Shown: positions 47,023 to 56,088, counted from the first letter of the stretch. The stretch is DNA of 64,000 nucleotides from Microscilla marina ATCC 23134 (GCF_000169175.1 NZ_AAWS01000021.1:1-64000), one strand, 5' to 3'. Program-made: numbers and translations. Notes: generated from the letters alone by a model not told the origin.

Positions 47023-48495
47023 ATGCAAGAAGATAAAACTACAAAGAAAGGTAAAATATTGGTGGTAGATGATACCCCAGCCAATATAAAACTAATGGTA
47101 GAACACCTAAGCCAGGAAGGGTATAAAACATTGGTAGCCGAAGATGGAGAAAGCGCCATTGAACAGGTAGCTTTTGTCAAGCCCGACCTCATTTTACTAG
47201 ATGTAATGATGCCTGGTATTGATGGGTTTGAGACTTGTCACCGCTTAAAAGAAGATGACAGTACCAAAGACATCCCTATCATTTTTATGACTGCCTTGTC
47301 GGATACCGAAAACAAGGTGAAAGCTTTTAGTATGGGGGCAGTAGACTATGTAACCAAGCCTATCCAACATAAAGAAGTACTTTCCAGAGTATCGGCACAC
47401 TTGACCATTCGTAAGCTGCAAAAATCTCTGGAAGACGCCAACCAAAACCTGGAGCATAAGGTAAATGAACGTACTTCGGAACTTAAGCAGGCACTGCAGG
47501 AGGTGCAAGACCAACTTCAGCAAGAAAACTTGTACCTAAAGCAAGAAATAAGGGTAAACAACAACTTTGAAGAAATTGTAACCCAAAGCGATGACTTTAG
47601 GCTGGTATTGCAACAAATAGAACAAGTGGCGCCTTCTGATGCTACCGTGCTTATTTTGGGCGAAACTGGTACCGGAAAAGAATTGCTGGCAAGGGCGGTG
47701 CACAACAACAGCCAGCGCCGCGAAAAAACGCTGGTAAAAGTAAACTGCGCATCGTTGCCCGCCAACCTGATAGAAAGCGAATTGTTTGGGCACGAAAAAG
47801 GAGCTTTTACTGGGGCTATAGCCAAAAAAATAGGGCGTTTTGAACTTGCCGATAAGGGCAGTATTTTTTTAGATGAAATAGGGGAGCTTCCGCTCGAACT
47901 GCAATCTAAACTTTTAAGGGTGCTGCAAGAGGGGGAGTTTGAACGCCTGGGCAACCCACGCACTACCAAAGTAGATGTACGCATTATTGCGGCAACCAAC
48001 CGTGACCTGGATAAAGAGGTAGAAAAAGGCACGTTTCGTTCAGATTTGTACTATCGTTTGAACGTGTTTCCGATCAATGTGCCGCCACTGCGTGAGCGTA
48101 AGGAAGATGTGACCTTGTTGGCCTCATTTTTTGCCCAGAAATACGGAAAAAAAATCGGTAAAACCATCAAGTCTATACCTAAGCGTACCGCCGATAAATT
48201 GACCAGTTATGACTGGCCAGGTAATATTCGCGAACTTGAAAACATCATCGAGCGAGCGGTCATTATTAGTCAAAGCGGCAAACTTGAGGTAGGCAATTGG
48301 TTTAATGTAAACGGAGCCCGCAAACCCAAAAAGACGCTCACTTTGGTAGAGTCAGAAAAAGCATTGATTAATGAAGTGCTCAAAATGACTAAAGGACAAA
48401 TAAGTGGAGAAAAGGGCGCCGCCAAGATTCTCGACATCAAGCCCACTACCTTGCGTTCGCGCATGGAAAAACTGGGCATTCGGTATAAAAACTAA
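47023..48495 (+). CDS. NtrC-type sigma-54 response regulator
   Basis: 490 residues: receiver domain (10-130, Asp60 in LLDVMMPG) closely similar to that of the preceding kinase, coiled-coil linker, AAA+ domain with Walker A GETGTGKE, the sigma-54-contacting GAFTGA loop, Walker B IFLDEIGE and the R-finger region, then a C-terminal FIS-type helix-turn-helix (about 440-490). It activates sigma-54 promoters when phosphorylated. It is 95 bp downstream of the REC-kinase and is the likely output of the cascade. Confidence 0.95.
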   Translation: MQEDKTTKKGKILVVDDTPANIKLMVEHLSQEGYKTLVAEDGESAIEQVAFVKPDLILLDVMMPGIDGFETCHRLKEDDSTKDIPIIFMTALSDTENKVKAFSMGAVDYVTKPIQHKEVLSRVSAHLTIRKLQKSLEDANQNLEHKVNERTSELKQALQEVQDQLQQENLYLKQEIRVNNNFEEIVTQSDDFRLVLQQIEQVAPSDATVLILGETGTGKELLARAVHNNSQRREKTLVKVNCASLPANLIESELFGHEKGAFTGAIAKKIGRFELADKGSIFLDEIGELPLELQSKLLRVLQEGEFERLGNPRTTKVDVRIIAATNRDLDKEVEKGTFRSDLYYRLNVFPINVPPLRERKEDVTLLASFFAQKYGKKIGKTIKSIPKRTADKLTSYDWPGNIRELENIIERAVIISQSGKLEVGNWFNVNGARKPKKTLTLVESEKALINEVLKMTKGQISGEKGAAKILDIKPTTLRSRMEKLGIRYKN

Positions 48496-48539
48496 TCTAT
48501 AGTGGCTGGGTTACCGCCAAGCATGAGTATTTGCCTCTT

Positions 48540-49619
48540 ATGAAATTAAAATATATTGACGCCTTAAGAGGCATAGCCATTTTGGGTGTAATGGCGGTGC
48601 ATACCGGACACAGTGGTTATAACAAATACCCGGTTGTTTTTTCTAACCTGATAGACCAAGGAGCTAAAGGGGTACAACTTTTTTTTGTGGTCAGTGCCTT
48701 TACTTTGTTTTTATCTTACAAAACCAGAGAAAAAAATGAAGTACACACTGCCAGAAACTTTTTTGTCAGAAGGTTTTTTAGAATAGCTCCCTTATACTAT
48801 ATAGGCATTGTATATTACCTCTTGCAAGACGGTTTTGCTGCTCGGTTTTGGCTGGGCAACGATCAACCCATCTCTTTGCCCAATATTGCTTCAAACGTTG
48901 TTTTTGCCCACGGCATCAACCCTTATTGGATGTTGGGCGTAGTGCCCGGTGGTTGGTCTATCACCGTCGAAATGACCTTTTATTTATGTATTCCGTGGTT
49001 GATTGCTCGCATTAGGTCTCTCAACCAAGCCGTAGGTTTTACAATATGGAGTCTGCTCTTTTCGCTTGCGCTAAATAGCCTATTACTTGCTTACCCTTTG
49101 ATTGACAACTCCACCCTTTGGACAAATTACCTTTACTTATATTTTCCCAACCAATTGCCTGTATTTGGCTTTGGTATCATTGCCTACTTTCTTATCATCA
49201 GGCAAGACGCTCAAATATCAGCGTTTTACCTGGGTAGCCTGGCTGTGTTGGTGTTGAGCCACTTAGTATGGTACCCTGTCATCCCCGAACATGTACTTTT
49301 TGGGCTGGGTTTTTTGCTATTGGTCATTGCCTTGTCTCGCTGTGAATATTCTTTGTTTGTCAATCGATTGACCCGTTTTCTGGGCAAAATCAGCTACAGC
49401 GCCTACCTCATTCATTTTGCCGTCATTCATTGGCTCACTATTTTTCATTGGGCAAACCCATTGCCCCATCATACCCCACTTTGGGCTATGCTTAATTATA
49501 CCGTTCGACTTTTGTTAGTGGTGGGCATTACCTCGGTGTTGGGGTGGGCGTCGTTGAGGTTGGTAGAACAACCTGCCCAAAAAATCGGACGTTGGTTGAT
49601 TAATGGTTCACAGTCATGA
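48540..49619 (+). CDS. Acyltransferase 3 family membrane protein
   Basis: 359 residues from ATG 48540 (a TTG three codons earlier is less likely). Ten or so membrane segments with the family's start KYIDALRGIAILGVMAVHTGHSG, carrying the conserved Arg and His, and RNFFVRRFFRIAPLYYI. Members transfer acetyl or other acyl groups to surface polysaccharides or lipids. 45 bp after the response regulator, so it may be co-transcribed with the signalling cluster. Confidence 0.9.
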   Translation: MKLKYIDALRGIAILGVMAVHTGHSGYNKYPVVFSNLIDQGAKGVQLFFVVSAFTLFLSYKTREKNEVHTARNFFVRRFFRIAPLYYIGIVYYLLQDGFAARFWLGNDQPISLPNIASNVVFAHGINPYWMLGVVPGGWSITVEMTFYLCIPWLIARIRSLNQAVGFTIWSLLFSLALNSLLLAYPLIDNSTLWTNYLYLYFPNQLPVFGFGIIAYFLIIRQDAQISAFYLGSLAVLVLSHLVWYPVIPEHVLFGLGFLLLVIALSRCEYSLFVNRLTRFLGKISYSAYLIHFAVIHWLTIFHWANPLPHHTPLWAMLNYTVRLLLVVGITSVLGWASLRLVEQPAQKIGRWLINGSQS

Positions 49620-49708
49620 CAAAGTTCTAGGGATTAGAAAATTTGTAGTGCGCTAATTTTCAGTAGGTAGTTTTTGGGTTAGAAGCCAATTCAAACTAAC
49701 AAGTAAGC

Positions 49709-50600
49709 TCTGTATTGGTCTTAAGCCCTTGCTGGTGCACGCGTCCTCGCGTGTATGTAGACAGTTCAAGCCCAAAAAATAACCTCCCCATATTGGTCTT
49801 AAGGCTTTAGCCTGACCAATAAGCTTGACTATTCCGGCGAATGACGGAACACTTGCTAACCCAAAAGCTGAGGCTTTTCAAAAATAAGTCGGTTTTCAAG
49901 TCGCTGGTTCGCCTTGCTCAGGTCACCCTGCGGTAAGACCTTCGTGTGAGGTGGTGGTTTAAATTGAATTTGCTTTGTTAAAAAAATGATCGAACCGACT
50001 TTCCGCACCTGTGTAGCTAAAACCGAGTAATTTATTAAACCACTGTTTATGAGGCGTTTATTCAAGGAGATAGTATTTCCTAACTTCTTGCCCCAGTAAC
50101 CTAATGACCTTTGTATGCATCTCATTCATATTAAGAATGAGCATAGGTTGTTCTTGATTAACCCACAAGCAGTGAATGCCTCTAAAAAACTCGAAAATCC
50201 ATTTCATTGTGGGTTTTTGAGTTTTTGCTAACCCAAAAGCTGAGGCTTTTCAAAAATACGTTGTTTTTCAAGTAGTTGGTTCGCCTTGCTCAGGTCACCC
50301 TGCGGTAAGACAGTTGAATTACGAATTTTTCAATTACGAACCGACCGCAGGGAGCTCTGCCTTGGCTAATTACGAGTATGCAGTTAGTGATTTTATCACA
50401 AGGTTTGAGGTGAATTTACTTTATTAAAAACTAGCTCCAAACTTGCCAGGATTTTATGAGACGCTAAAAAATCCTGGCAGGTTTTCGAAGACAGTTCAAG
50501 CCTAAAAAATAACCTCCCTGTATTGGTCTTAAGGCTTTAGCCTGACCAATATTTGACAACTCTAGAGCTAACTGTGAGGCTTTTCAAAAATAAGTTGGTT
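49709..50600. repeat. Degenerate noncoding repeat array, left part
   Basis: Mosaic of modules repeated at 52.7-53.5 kb. The core is a palindrome, ATTGGTC...AGGCTTTAGCCT...GACCAAT (49792-49820 and 50522-50550). Other modules: CAAAAGCTGAGGCTTTTC (49861, 50232), CAGGTCACCCTGCGGTAAG (49919, 50291) and AATTACGAATTTTTCAATTACG (50317). Units of about 250-300 bp are degenerate and partly shuffled. No gene is credible in 49620-50846. Confidence 0.7.
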
Positions 50601-50612
50601 TTCCCACGCTGT

Positions 50613-50794
50613 TTTAAGTGTTCCGTAAGGACACTTGAAACTTATAGATGAAAAGAAGTCTCCGATCTTTACAAGACAGGCTTTCTAGCTGAATGGCTCA
50701 ATAGACTTGAACTATTACCAAGCTTTGCATTCGCAAACAAGTCCGGAGACTTGTATTCATCAACGCTTTTAAGTCTCCCAAAGGAAGACTTAAA
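50613..50794. repeat. Three successive small hairpins
   Basis: AAGTGTTCC/GGACACTT (near 50613-50637), ACAAGTC-CGGA-GACTTGT (50739-50756), and AAGTCTCC/GGAAGACTT (50772-50794). They lie between the repeat array and the leader of the 82-residue gene. Role unknown. Confidence 0.4.
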
Positions 50795-50846
50795 AGAATA
50801 GAGGTTTTATTGTATAAAGTATTGATTTACAGTAAATTACGTTATT

Positions 50847-50950
50847 CCTTTCTTGCGAAAGGAGGGCTTTTTTCTTATATTTGTTTATACTTTCATGGTG
50901 AAAGTAGCCCAAGAGGTTATGATTTGGACGTCTTACCTCAAGGGCTTTTT
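50847..50950 (+). promoter_or_regulatory. Structured leader with terminator-like hairpins before small gene
   Basis: CCTTTC-TTGC-GAAAGG followed by AGGGCTTTTTT (50847-50870) looks like a terminator. A TATATTTG box follows (50876-50883), then ACTTTC-ATGGT-GAAAGT (50889-50905), then a second terminator-like stem GCCCAAGAGGT / ACCTCAAGGGC (50907-50945) with TTTTT. GGGCT at 50864 could also pair with AGCCC at 50906, an alternative fold. Together this could be an attenuator or a 60-nt RNA. Confidence 0.45.
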
Positions 50951-50973
50951 GTCAAACGTTTAAATTTAACAGT

Positions 50974-51222
50974 ATGCAATCTACTGATTTAAATCAAGAG
51001 GTACAAAACATTGCCATCCCTCAATCTATCATCAACATATTTGCTCAAAGTCTGTACGCTCAACTAGAGGCATTGGCGTTTGACGCGAACGCTTCGTTAG
51101 AGTTGTTTGAAAACCAAGAATACACTCAAGTAAAAACTTTTCTACAGGCAAACATTCAGCAAATGCAATATGCGCTTAACAGTGTAGAAATATTGGGTAG
51201 GATAGAACAAAAAACAGTTTAA
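50974..51222 (+). CDS. Small helical protein of unknown function
   Basis: 82 residues, acidic, predicted mostly helical (SIINIFAQSLYAQLEALAFD, then ANIQQMQYALNSVEIL). No signal peptide, membrane segment or known motif. The start ATG follows a structured leader, and a strong terminator follows at 51234. It is isolated inside the repeat region. It could be an accessory or toxin-antitoxin-like gene, but nothing shows that. Confidence 0.6.
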   Translation: MQSTDLNQEVQNIAIPQSIINIFAQSLYAQLEALAFDANASLELFENQEYTQVKTFLQANIQQMQYALNSVEILGRIEQKTV

Positions 51223-51233
51223 AAACATCCAAG

Positions 51234-51258
51234 CCCTGATTTGTATCAGGGTTTTTTT
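51234..51258 (+). terminator. Terminator of the 82-residue gene
   Basis: CCCTGAT-TTGT-ATCAGGG followed by seven T residues, 12 bp after the stop codon. Classic Rho-independent form. Confidence 0.9.
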
Positions 51259-51444
51259 AGTTGAATTGAATTTGCTACACGAAAACAAACATAAAAGATG
51301 TTTTATGACGCTTTGTAAGTTTTGGGCTCGCCTGCCGGCGAATAGTGGAACACTTGCTCAACCAAATGTTTCTGCACAAGTTATTTATAAAGTTTCGGGT
51401 TTGCATTACTCAGGTCAGACGATTTAATTACGAATTTTTCAATT

Positions 51445-52724
51445 AGGGCTGTTCAGAGAAATATTATCTATTCTCTTTTCAGTCTTTTTTTTGCTTTTTT
51501 TAGAAACCATTGACTCAGGTCTGGACTTTCCATCATTTCTACTACAATCAAAAGATAGATGTCTTCCAAAAAGAGTTTTTTGGTTCTTTTATATGTTTTG
51601 ATGGCATTTTTTTGTTTAAAAATAAGGATCATCATTGCTGCAATAAGCTTTACATAAATCATTACTTTTATAGCATTCAGATCATTACAAACAAAGTGTG
51701 TAAGGTTCATTTCTTGTTTTAAAAACCTGAAAATCACTTCTATATCCCATCTCATCAAGTAAACCTGAGCCACCACTTCTGCGGGTAAATCCCAAAGATT
51801 GCTCAGGATAAAAAGGTGCTTCCCCGTTTCCTTAACTCTAAACTCTATCAACCTAAACTCATGCTCCATTGAATTGGTAGGTTGTCCACGCTCAAATAAT
51901 TGTACAACACTGTCTTGTATAAAGTCTAAATCAGGGTGGTGGCGATCTAGGAGCTGATGAGGACGATTCACCTGATAACGGGGCTTTTTACCTATATTGG
52001 TCACAAACTGTATAGATGCTTCATCAAAATCTTTAAACTTACGACGCCCTTTCAAACCATTATCAAAAACTATAATATCTTGGGAACTGTGTTTTCCCAG
52101 ATTAATTTGTTCTTGCAAGGCGGTTTCTTCACTTAAATGAGCCTGATCTTGATGGAAACTCACACGGAGACCAAAACCATCAGTGTGCTCAGTAGTCAGT
52201 TTTACTTGAAATTTATTTTTAGATGTATTACCTACTTTCATTCCTTGTAATAAATGACCAAATACCTTAATCAAAGTAGAGTCGTAACGTTTGATATGGT
52301 AATCAAGAAGCTTTTTCTCTCCATATAAAGCATGAGCTTCTGCAAAAAAATGTTCATATACCTGCTCGATAAAAGGAAGCTTGATATGCCGCAAACGTTC
52401 CCGAATACCAGTCCAACCAGCCATTTGTTCGACCATCTCAGATGAAAAACTTTGAAATATAGGATTGCTCATCTCAGATGATATTTCCCGAAGGCTAAGA
52501 CGCTCATTGTTTAACACGCTGTATAGCAGTAGCTTAATAAATAGTTTGCCTGGTAATTTGCTTACCCACTTATCTACATCAGTAGACTGACTTAAGTTAT
52601 CAAGCAAATCATCAGGTAGAAGGGAAAATAAATCCGAAACGCTAACTTTACCCATAAATTTAGATATAAGGAGAATGAAGATGAACCAATCAATATATGT
52701 TAAAAAATTTCTCTGAACACTCCT
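51445..52724 (-). mobile_element. IS4-family insertion sequence
   Basis: About 1.28 kb with imperfect 18-bp ends sharing TGTTCAGAGAAAT: 51450-51462 on the plus strand, inverted at 52707-52719. The flanks AATTTTTCAATT (51433-51444 and 52725-52736) are a perfect 12-bp target duplication (13 with the next A). The target is the AATTACGAATTTTTCAATTACG module of the local repeat array, also intact at 50317 and 53250. Confidence 0.92.
51468..52655 (-). CDS. IS4-family DDE transposase
   Basis: 395 residues. N-terminal DUF4372-like helices, then the RNase-H-like catalytic core: Asp125 (KRYDSTLIK), Asp198 (IIVFDNG) and Glu306 in YLMRWDIEVIFRFLKQEM, which is the Y(2)R(3)E(6)K signature of IS4. All catalytic residues are present and the frame is intact, so the copy may be active. 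It fills most of the element between the terminal inverted repeats. Confidence 0.94.
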   Translation of the reverse strand: MGKVSVSDLFSLLPDDLLDNLSQSTDVDKWVSKLPGKLFIKLLLYSVLNNERLSLREISSEMSNPIFQSFSSEMVEQMAGWTGIRERLRHIKLPFIEQVYEHFFAEAHALYGEKKLLDYHIKRYDSTLIKVFGHLLQGMKVGNTSKNKFQVKLTTEHTDGFGLRVSFHQDQAHLSEETALQEQINLGKHSSQDIIVFDNGLKGRRKFKDFDEASIQFVTNIGKKPRYQVNRPHQLLDRHHPDLDFIQDSVVQLFERGQPTNSMEHEFRLIEFRVKETGKHLFILSNLWDLPAEVVAQVYLMRWDIEVIFRFLKQEMNLTHFVCNDLNAIKVMIYVKLIAAMMILIFKQKNAIKTYKRTKKLFLEDIYLLIVVEMMESPDLSQWFLKKAKKRLKRE

Positions 52725-53545
52725 AATTTTTCAATTACGGATTACGAGTATGCAGCTAGTGATTTTACTGTATAAGGTGTTGATTTTCAAAAAATCTTGG
52801 CAGGTTTTCGTAGACAGTTCAACCTAAAAAATAACCTCCCGTATTGGTCTTAAGGCTTTAGCCAGACCAATGCTTGACAACTCTAGAGCTAACTGTAAGG
52901 CTTTTCAAAAATAAGTTATTTTTTTATTTGTCGAGTGGCATTGCTCAGGTCACCCTGCGGTAAGACCTTCGCGTGAGGTGGTGGTTTAAATTGAATTTGC
53001 TTTGTTAAAAAAACGATCGAATCTCCCTTGCTGGTGCACATCGTCCTCGCGTGTGCCATCGTAGACAATTCAAGCCCAAAAAATAACCTTCCCATATTGG
53101 TCTTAAGGCTTTAGCCTGACCAATAAGCCTGACTATTCCGGCGAATGACGGAACACTTGCTAACCCAAAAGCTGAGGCTTTTCAAAAATAAGTCGGTTTT
53201 CAAGTAGCTGGTTCGCCTTGCTCAGGTCACTCTGTGGTAAGACAGATTAATTACGAATTTTTCAATTACGAACCGACCGCAGGGAGCTCTGCCTTGGCTA
53301 ATTACGAGTATGCAGCTAGCGGTTTTATCCCTTGCTGGTGCACGTCGTCCTTGCGTGTGCCATCGTAGACAATTCAAGCCCAAAAAACAACTTCCTCGTG
53401 TTAGTCTTAAGGCTTTAGTCAGACCAATACTTGACAACTCTAGGGCTAACTGTGAGGCTTTTCAAAAATAAGTTGTTTTTTTACTTGTCGAGTGGCATTG
53501 CTCAGGTCACCCTGCGGTAAGGCCTTCGCGTGAGGTAGAGGTTTG
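52725..53545. repeat. Degenerate noncoding repeat array, right part
   Basis: Three more units with the same modules as 49709-50600. Palindromic cores at 52843-52871, 53096-53124 and (degraded) 53400-53428; GAGGCTTTTCAAAAATAAG at about 52897, 53174 and 53453; and the CAGGTCACCCTGCGGTAAG module at 52946 and 53503, with a variant near 53222. A TGCTGGTGCAC-TCGTCC module occurs at about 53029, 53334 and 49732. Confidence 0.7.
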
Positions 53546-53593
53546 AATTTGTTACATTATTAACTCCCAACTTTTAGACAGTTCAAGTGAAAA

Positions 53594-53767
53594 GTGAACA
53601 TACAACAACATGATGGGTCGTGGAAACGGGCTGGGAATCAACTAACCTTATCGGGCATAGGAGCCAACCAAGAAGACAAAGAGGTATTCAAAATTATTAA
53701 ATTGACGAGTAGATTGTTGGTGTTACAAAAAGAAGATGGAAATAAAATTGCTTTTGTAGCTCAATAA
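53594..53767 (+). pseudogene. 3' remnant of a lipocalin-like gene
   Basis: An open frame of 57 codons ending at TAA 53765 reads HDGSWKRAGNQLTLSGIG and then FKIIKLTSRLLVLQKED and KIAFVAQ, the pattern of the last strands of lipocalin-like proteins (G-x-W, L-x-L, I-x-x-L-T-x-x-x-L-x-L). The frame begins directly after a copy of the repeat module AGACAGTTCAAG, with only GTG as possible start, so the 5' part seems to have been replaced by repeat sequence. Confidence 0.55.
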
Positions 53768-53833
53768 AAAAATCGTCTCCATTTTTGAACGATTTGCAGC
53801 CTATTATTAAAAGCCGAGATGAGGTTAAAATAA

Positions 53834-53871
53834 AAGAGAGCAGTAAGTGGTAGGCAAAGCTCTCTTTTTGT
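53834..53871. terminator. Bidirectional terminator between gene remnant and dapA
   Basis: AAGAGAGC (53834-53841) pairs with GCTCTCTT (53859-53866), followed by T residues on the plus strand; on the minus strand the stem is followed by TTATTTTAACC. It serves convergent transcripts. Confidence 0.7.
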
Positions 53872-53879
53872 CCATTTGC

Positions 53880-54776
53880 TTAGTTTTGCACCTCAACTGC
53901 TGAAGGCATCATTTCGGCTATTTGAGCCTGAAGCTTTTCTGAAGCAGCCAACAAAGGCAACCTTACTGTATTGCCACAAACGCCTTGTAGTGCCATGGCG
54001 TGTTTTACACCCACTGGATTACTCTCAGTATACATCAACGGGTTGATGCTATTAAGTTGATACAGGTTTTGCGAAGCCTTGCGGTAGTTGCCCGCGAGTG
54101 CATCTGCCACCATTTCGGAGAAAATAGATGGGAAAGCATTGGCAAGCACCGAAATGACCCCTTGACCACCTACCGACATCATAGGAATAGTAAGCATATC
54201 GTCACCCGAAATCAATAGAAAATCTTCTGGTTTATTCTTGGCAATTTCTATGCATTGAACCAAGTCGCCTGAAGCCTCTTTTACTCCCACAATGTTTTCG
54301 TGTTGTGCCAGTCTAAGCGTAGTATGTGCCGATATATTAGAAGCAGTACGCCCCGGTACATTGTACAAAATAATAGGTTTGGGAGACTGGTCAGCCAACA
54401 TCGCATAGTGTTGGTAAATGCCCTCTTGCGATGGCTTGTTATAATAAGGGCTTACCGATAAAATAGCGTCTACACCATCTAGTGGAGTATGCCCTATATC
54501 TTCTATAATATTGCGGGTATTGTTGCCCCCAATGCCATATACAATAGGTAAGTTCAAAGGATTGTTTTGAAGGACAAACTCCAGCACTGCCACTTTCTCT
54601 TCTTTGGTAAGTGTAGCCGACTCTCCAGTAGTTCCCATTACCACCCAATAGTTTACTCCGCCCTGTGATGTGTGGTTTAATACGCTTCTGAGGGCATCAA
54701 AATCTATTTTATGATCTTCTTTAAACGGTGTGACTAAGGCTACACCAGTTCCGATAAATTTTTCGTGTACCATCAA
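53880..54776 (-). CDS. dapA: 4-hydroxy-tetrahydrodipicolinate synthase
   Basis: 298 residues, TIM-barrel of the DHDPS/NAL family. Key residues: GTTGES (48-53), Tyr112 in SPYYNKPSQEG, Tyr138 (ILYNVPGRT, with the conserved Arg for the carboxylate) and Schiff-base Lys166 (GVKEASGD). It condenses pyruvate and aspartate semialdehyde, the first step to diaminopimelate and lysine. Its ATG overlaps the stop of the upstream DUF6913 gene. Two ATGs are adjacent; either may be used. Confidence 0.96.
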   Translation of the reverse strand: MMVHEKFIGTGVALVTPFKEDHKIDFDALRSVLNHTSQGGVNYWVVMGTTGESATLTKEEKVAVLEFVLQNNPLNLPIVYGIGGNNTRNIIEDIGHTPLDGVDAILSVSPYYNKPSQEGIYQHYAMLADQSPKPIILYNVPGRTASNISAHTTLRLAQHENIVGVKEASGDLVQCIEIAKNKPEDFLLISGDDMLTIPMMSVGGQGVISVLANAFPSIFSEMVADALAGNYRKASQNLYQLNSINPLMYTESNPVGVKHAMALQGVCGNTVRLPLLAASEKLQAQIAEMMPSAVEVQN

Positions 54777-55309
54777 TTTTTGGTTAATTTTTTAGTATAA
54801 TGTAGCATTTGCTCAATTAAATGATCCACCCCCTCGCCTTCTTGCAAATCAAGCATCAATTCATAGAAATCCTCTTGTTCAGGAAAATAACGTCCTATTC
54901 GACACTTGGCATTACTTTTCGTTAGAATAGTATCAAAAGGCAAAAAATGATTTACAGTAATGCAATATAAATAATCAAAAGGAGTGTCTATAAATTTTTG
55001 AACTGCACGCGATTTTATTTTCCCCAGCGTGGTGATGTCTTTCTTAGAGAAAAAATCATATTTAAAGTTATATGGGCTATTATCAAGGCGTTCGAAGTAA
55101 GTCAGCAGCATCAACTCTTTGCCTTCATTTTGCAGTTTTTTTACAAAATTATTCAATGAATCGTGCTTTTCGTCATCTTCTATTTTGAATAGAATTCCAA
55201 TGCTTTTAGCTTCCTGATAATTAGAGGTAGCCCGCTCAGCATCGCTTTTTTCTTTAGATGAAAAACGATTTCTTAGGTTAAATACATAATCACTAATCTT
55301 ACTACTCAT
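54773..55309 (-). CDS. DUF6913-family protein upstream of dapA
   Basis: 178 residues, cytoplasmic by sequence. It contains KSIGILFKIEDDEKHD, ELMLLTYFER, FSKKDITTLGKIKS and the DYLYCITVNHF segments, and ends with helical EDFYELMLDLQ. This matches the Bacteroidota family often placed immediately before dapA (recalled, not searched). The 4-bp overlap with dapA indicates translational coupling. Function unknown; possibly related to cell-wall precursor supply by context. Confidence 0.78.
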   Translation of the reverse strand: MSSKISDYVFNLRNRFSSKEKSDAERATSNYQEAKSIGILFKIEDDEKHDSLNNFVKKLQNEGKELMLLTYFERLDNSPYNFKYDFFSKKDITTLGKIKSRAVQKFIDTPFDYLYCITVNHFLPFDTILTKSNAKCRIGRYFPEQEDFYELMLDLQEGEGVDHLIEQMLHYTKKLTKN

Positions 55310-55526
55310 AATTCCTACATAAAAAGTTCTCTACAAAATTATAAGGTTTTTTTCTATTTGTAGTTAATTGTAAGGATTTAGCAAAAAATATACTTAAAAA
55401 AAAGAATCTAAGTTGTGTATAGGCAAAATACATACAAGTACTTGTTTTGAGCTAGAACCTTTGGTATCAAAACTTCAAAGGTTTGTTTATTTTATTTGTT
55501 GATAAAAAATTAACCACTTTCATACA

Positions 55527-56045
55527 ATGAAAAACTCATATTGGCTGGCATTTTTGATAGTGCTTTGTCTCAGCGCCTGCAACAAATCGCCCGTGGTGAT
55601 TAACATCTCCCAAGAACAAATTCAAAAAGCCTTAGACAAAAAAATTCCCTACCAAAAAAACGCAATTATAGCCAAAGTAGCTTTTACAGACCCTAAAGTA
55701 AGCATTAGTGCAAATAAAATTTTTGTAGAGATGTCTTTTGGTGGCAATGCCTGGAAAAAATCTATTCAAGGGCAAGTTGGTGTAGTAGGAAGAGTGGCTT
55801 ACAAACAAGATAAAAAGGCTTTTTACCTTAAGGAATTTGATATTTTGAAAATAGATGCAGGGAATGTAAAAGAAGCCGAAAAAAAGAGGTTGGTGAAGGT
55901 ATTCAAAAAAGCCATGGCTGCCTATCTTGCCAGTTTTCCGGTATACAAACTCAAGAAAAAAGACTACAAACAAAACATTGCTCGAATGTTATTAAAAGAC
56001 TTAAAAACAGTAGGCGACAAGTTGGTAGTTACCTTGAGTTTTTAA
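55527..56045 (+). CDS. DUF1439 (YceB-like) lipoprotein
   Basis: 172 residues with a lipoprotein signal (CLSAC, Cys18). The mature part follows the YceB/DUF1439 pattern: INISQEQIQKALDKKIPYQK, a central beta region, FYLKEFDILKID near 108, and a helix AAYLASFPVYKL before the final strand. This is the fold of lipid-binding periplasmic lipoproteins of unknown ligand. It is monocistronic, and its end faces ligA with a shared hairpin between them. Confidence 0.85.
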   Translation: MKNSYWLAFLIVLCLSACNKSPVVINISQEQIQKALDKKIPYQKNAIIAKVAFTDPKVSISANKIFVEMSFGGNAWKKSIQGQVGVVGRVAYKQDKKAFYLKEFDILKIDAGNVKEAEKKRLVKVFKKAMAAYLASFPVYKLKKKDYKQNIARMLLKDLKTVGDKLVVTLSF

Positions 56046-56056
56046 GGGTAAAAAAA

Positions 56057-56088
56057 TGGCAAGGTTGAAGAAAACTTTAACCTTGCCA
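56057..56088 (-). terminator. Terminator for ligA (shared with lipoprotein gene)
   Basis: TGGCAAGGTT / AACCTTGCCA, a perfect 10-bp stem. On the minus strand it is followed by a run of seven T, so it is a strong terminator for ligA; on the plus strand the tail is weaker (TTGTAT). Confidence 0.85.

Noticed and set aside
49709-53545. CRISPR array
   Set aside because: Units are 250-300 bp, degenerate and shuffled; there are no uniform 28-40 bp repeats separated by unique spacers.
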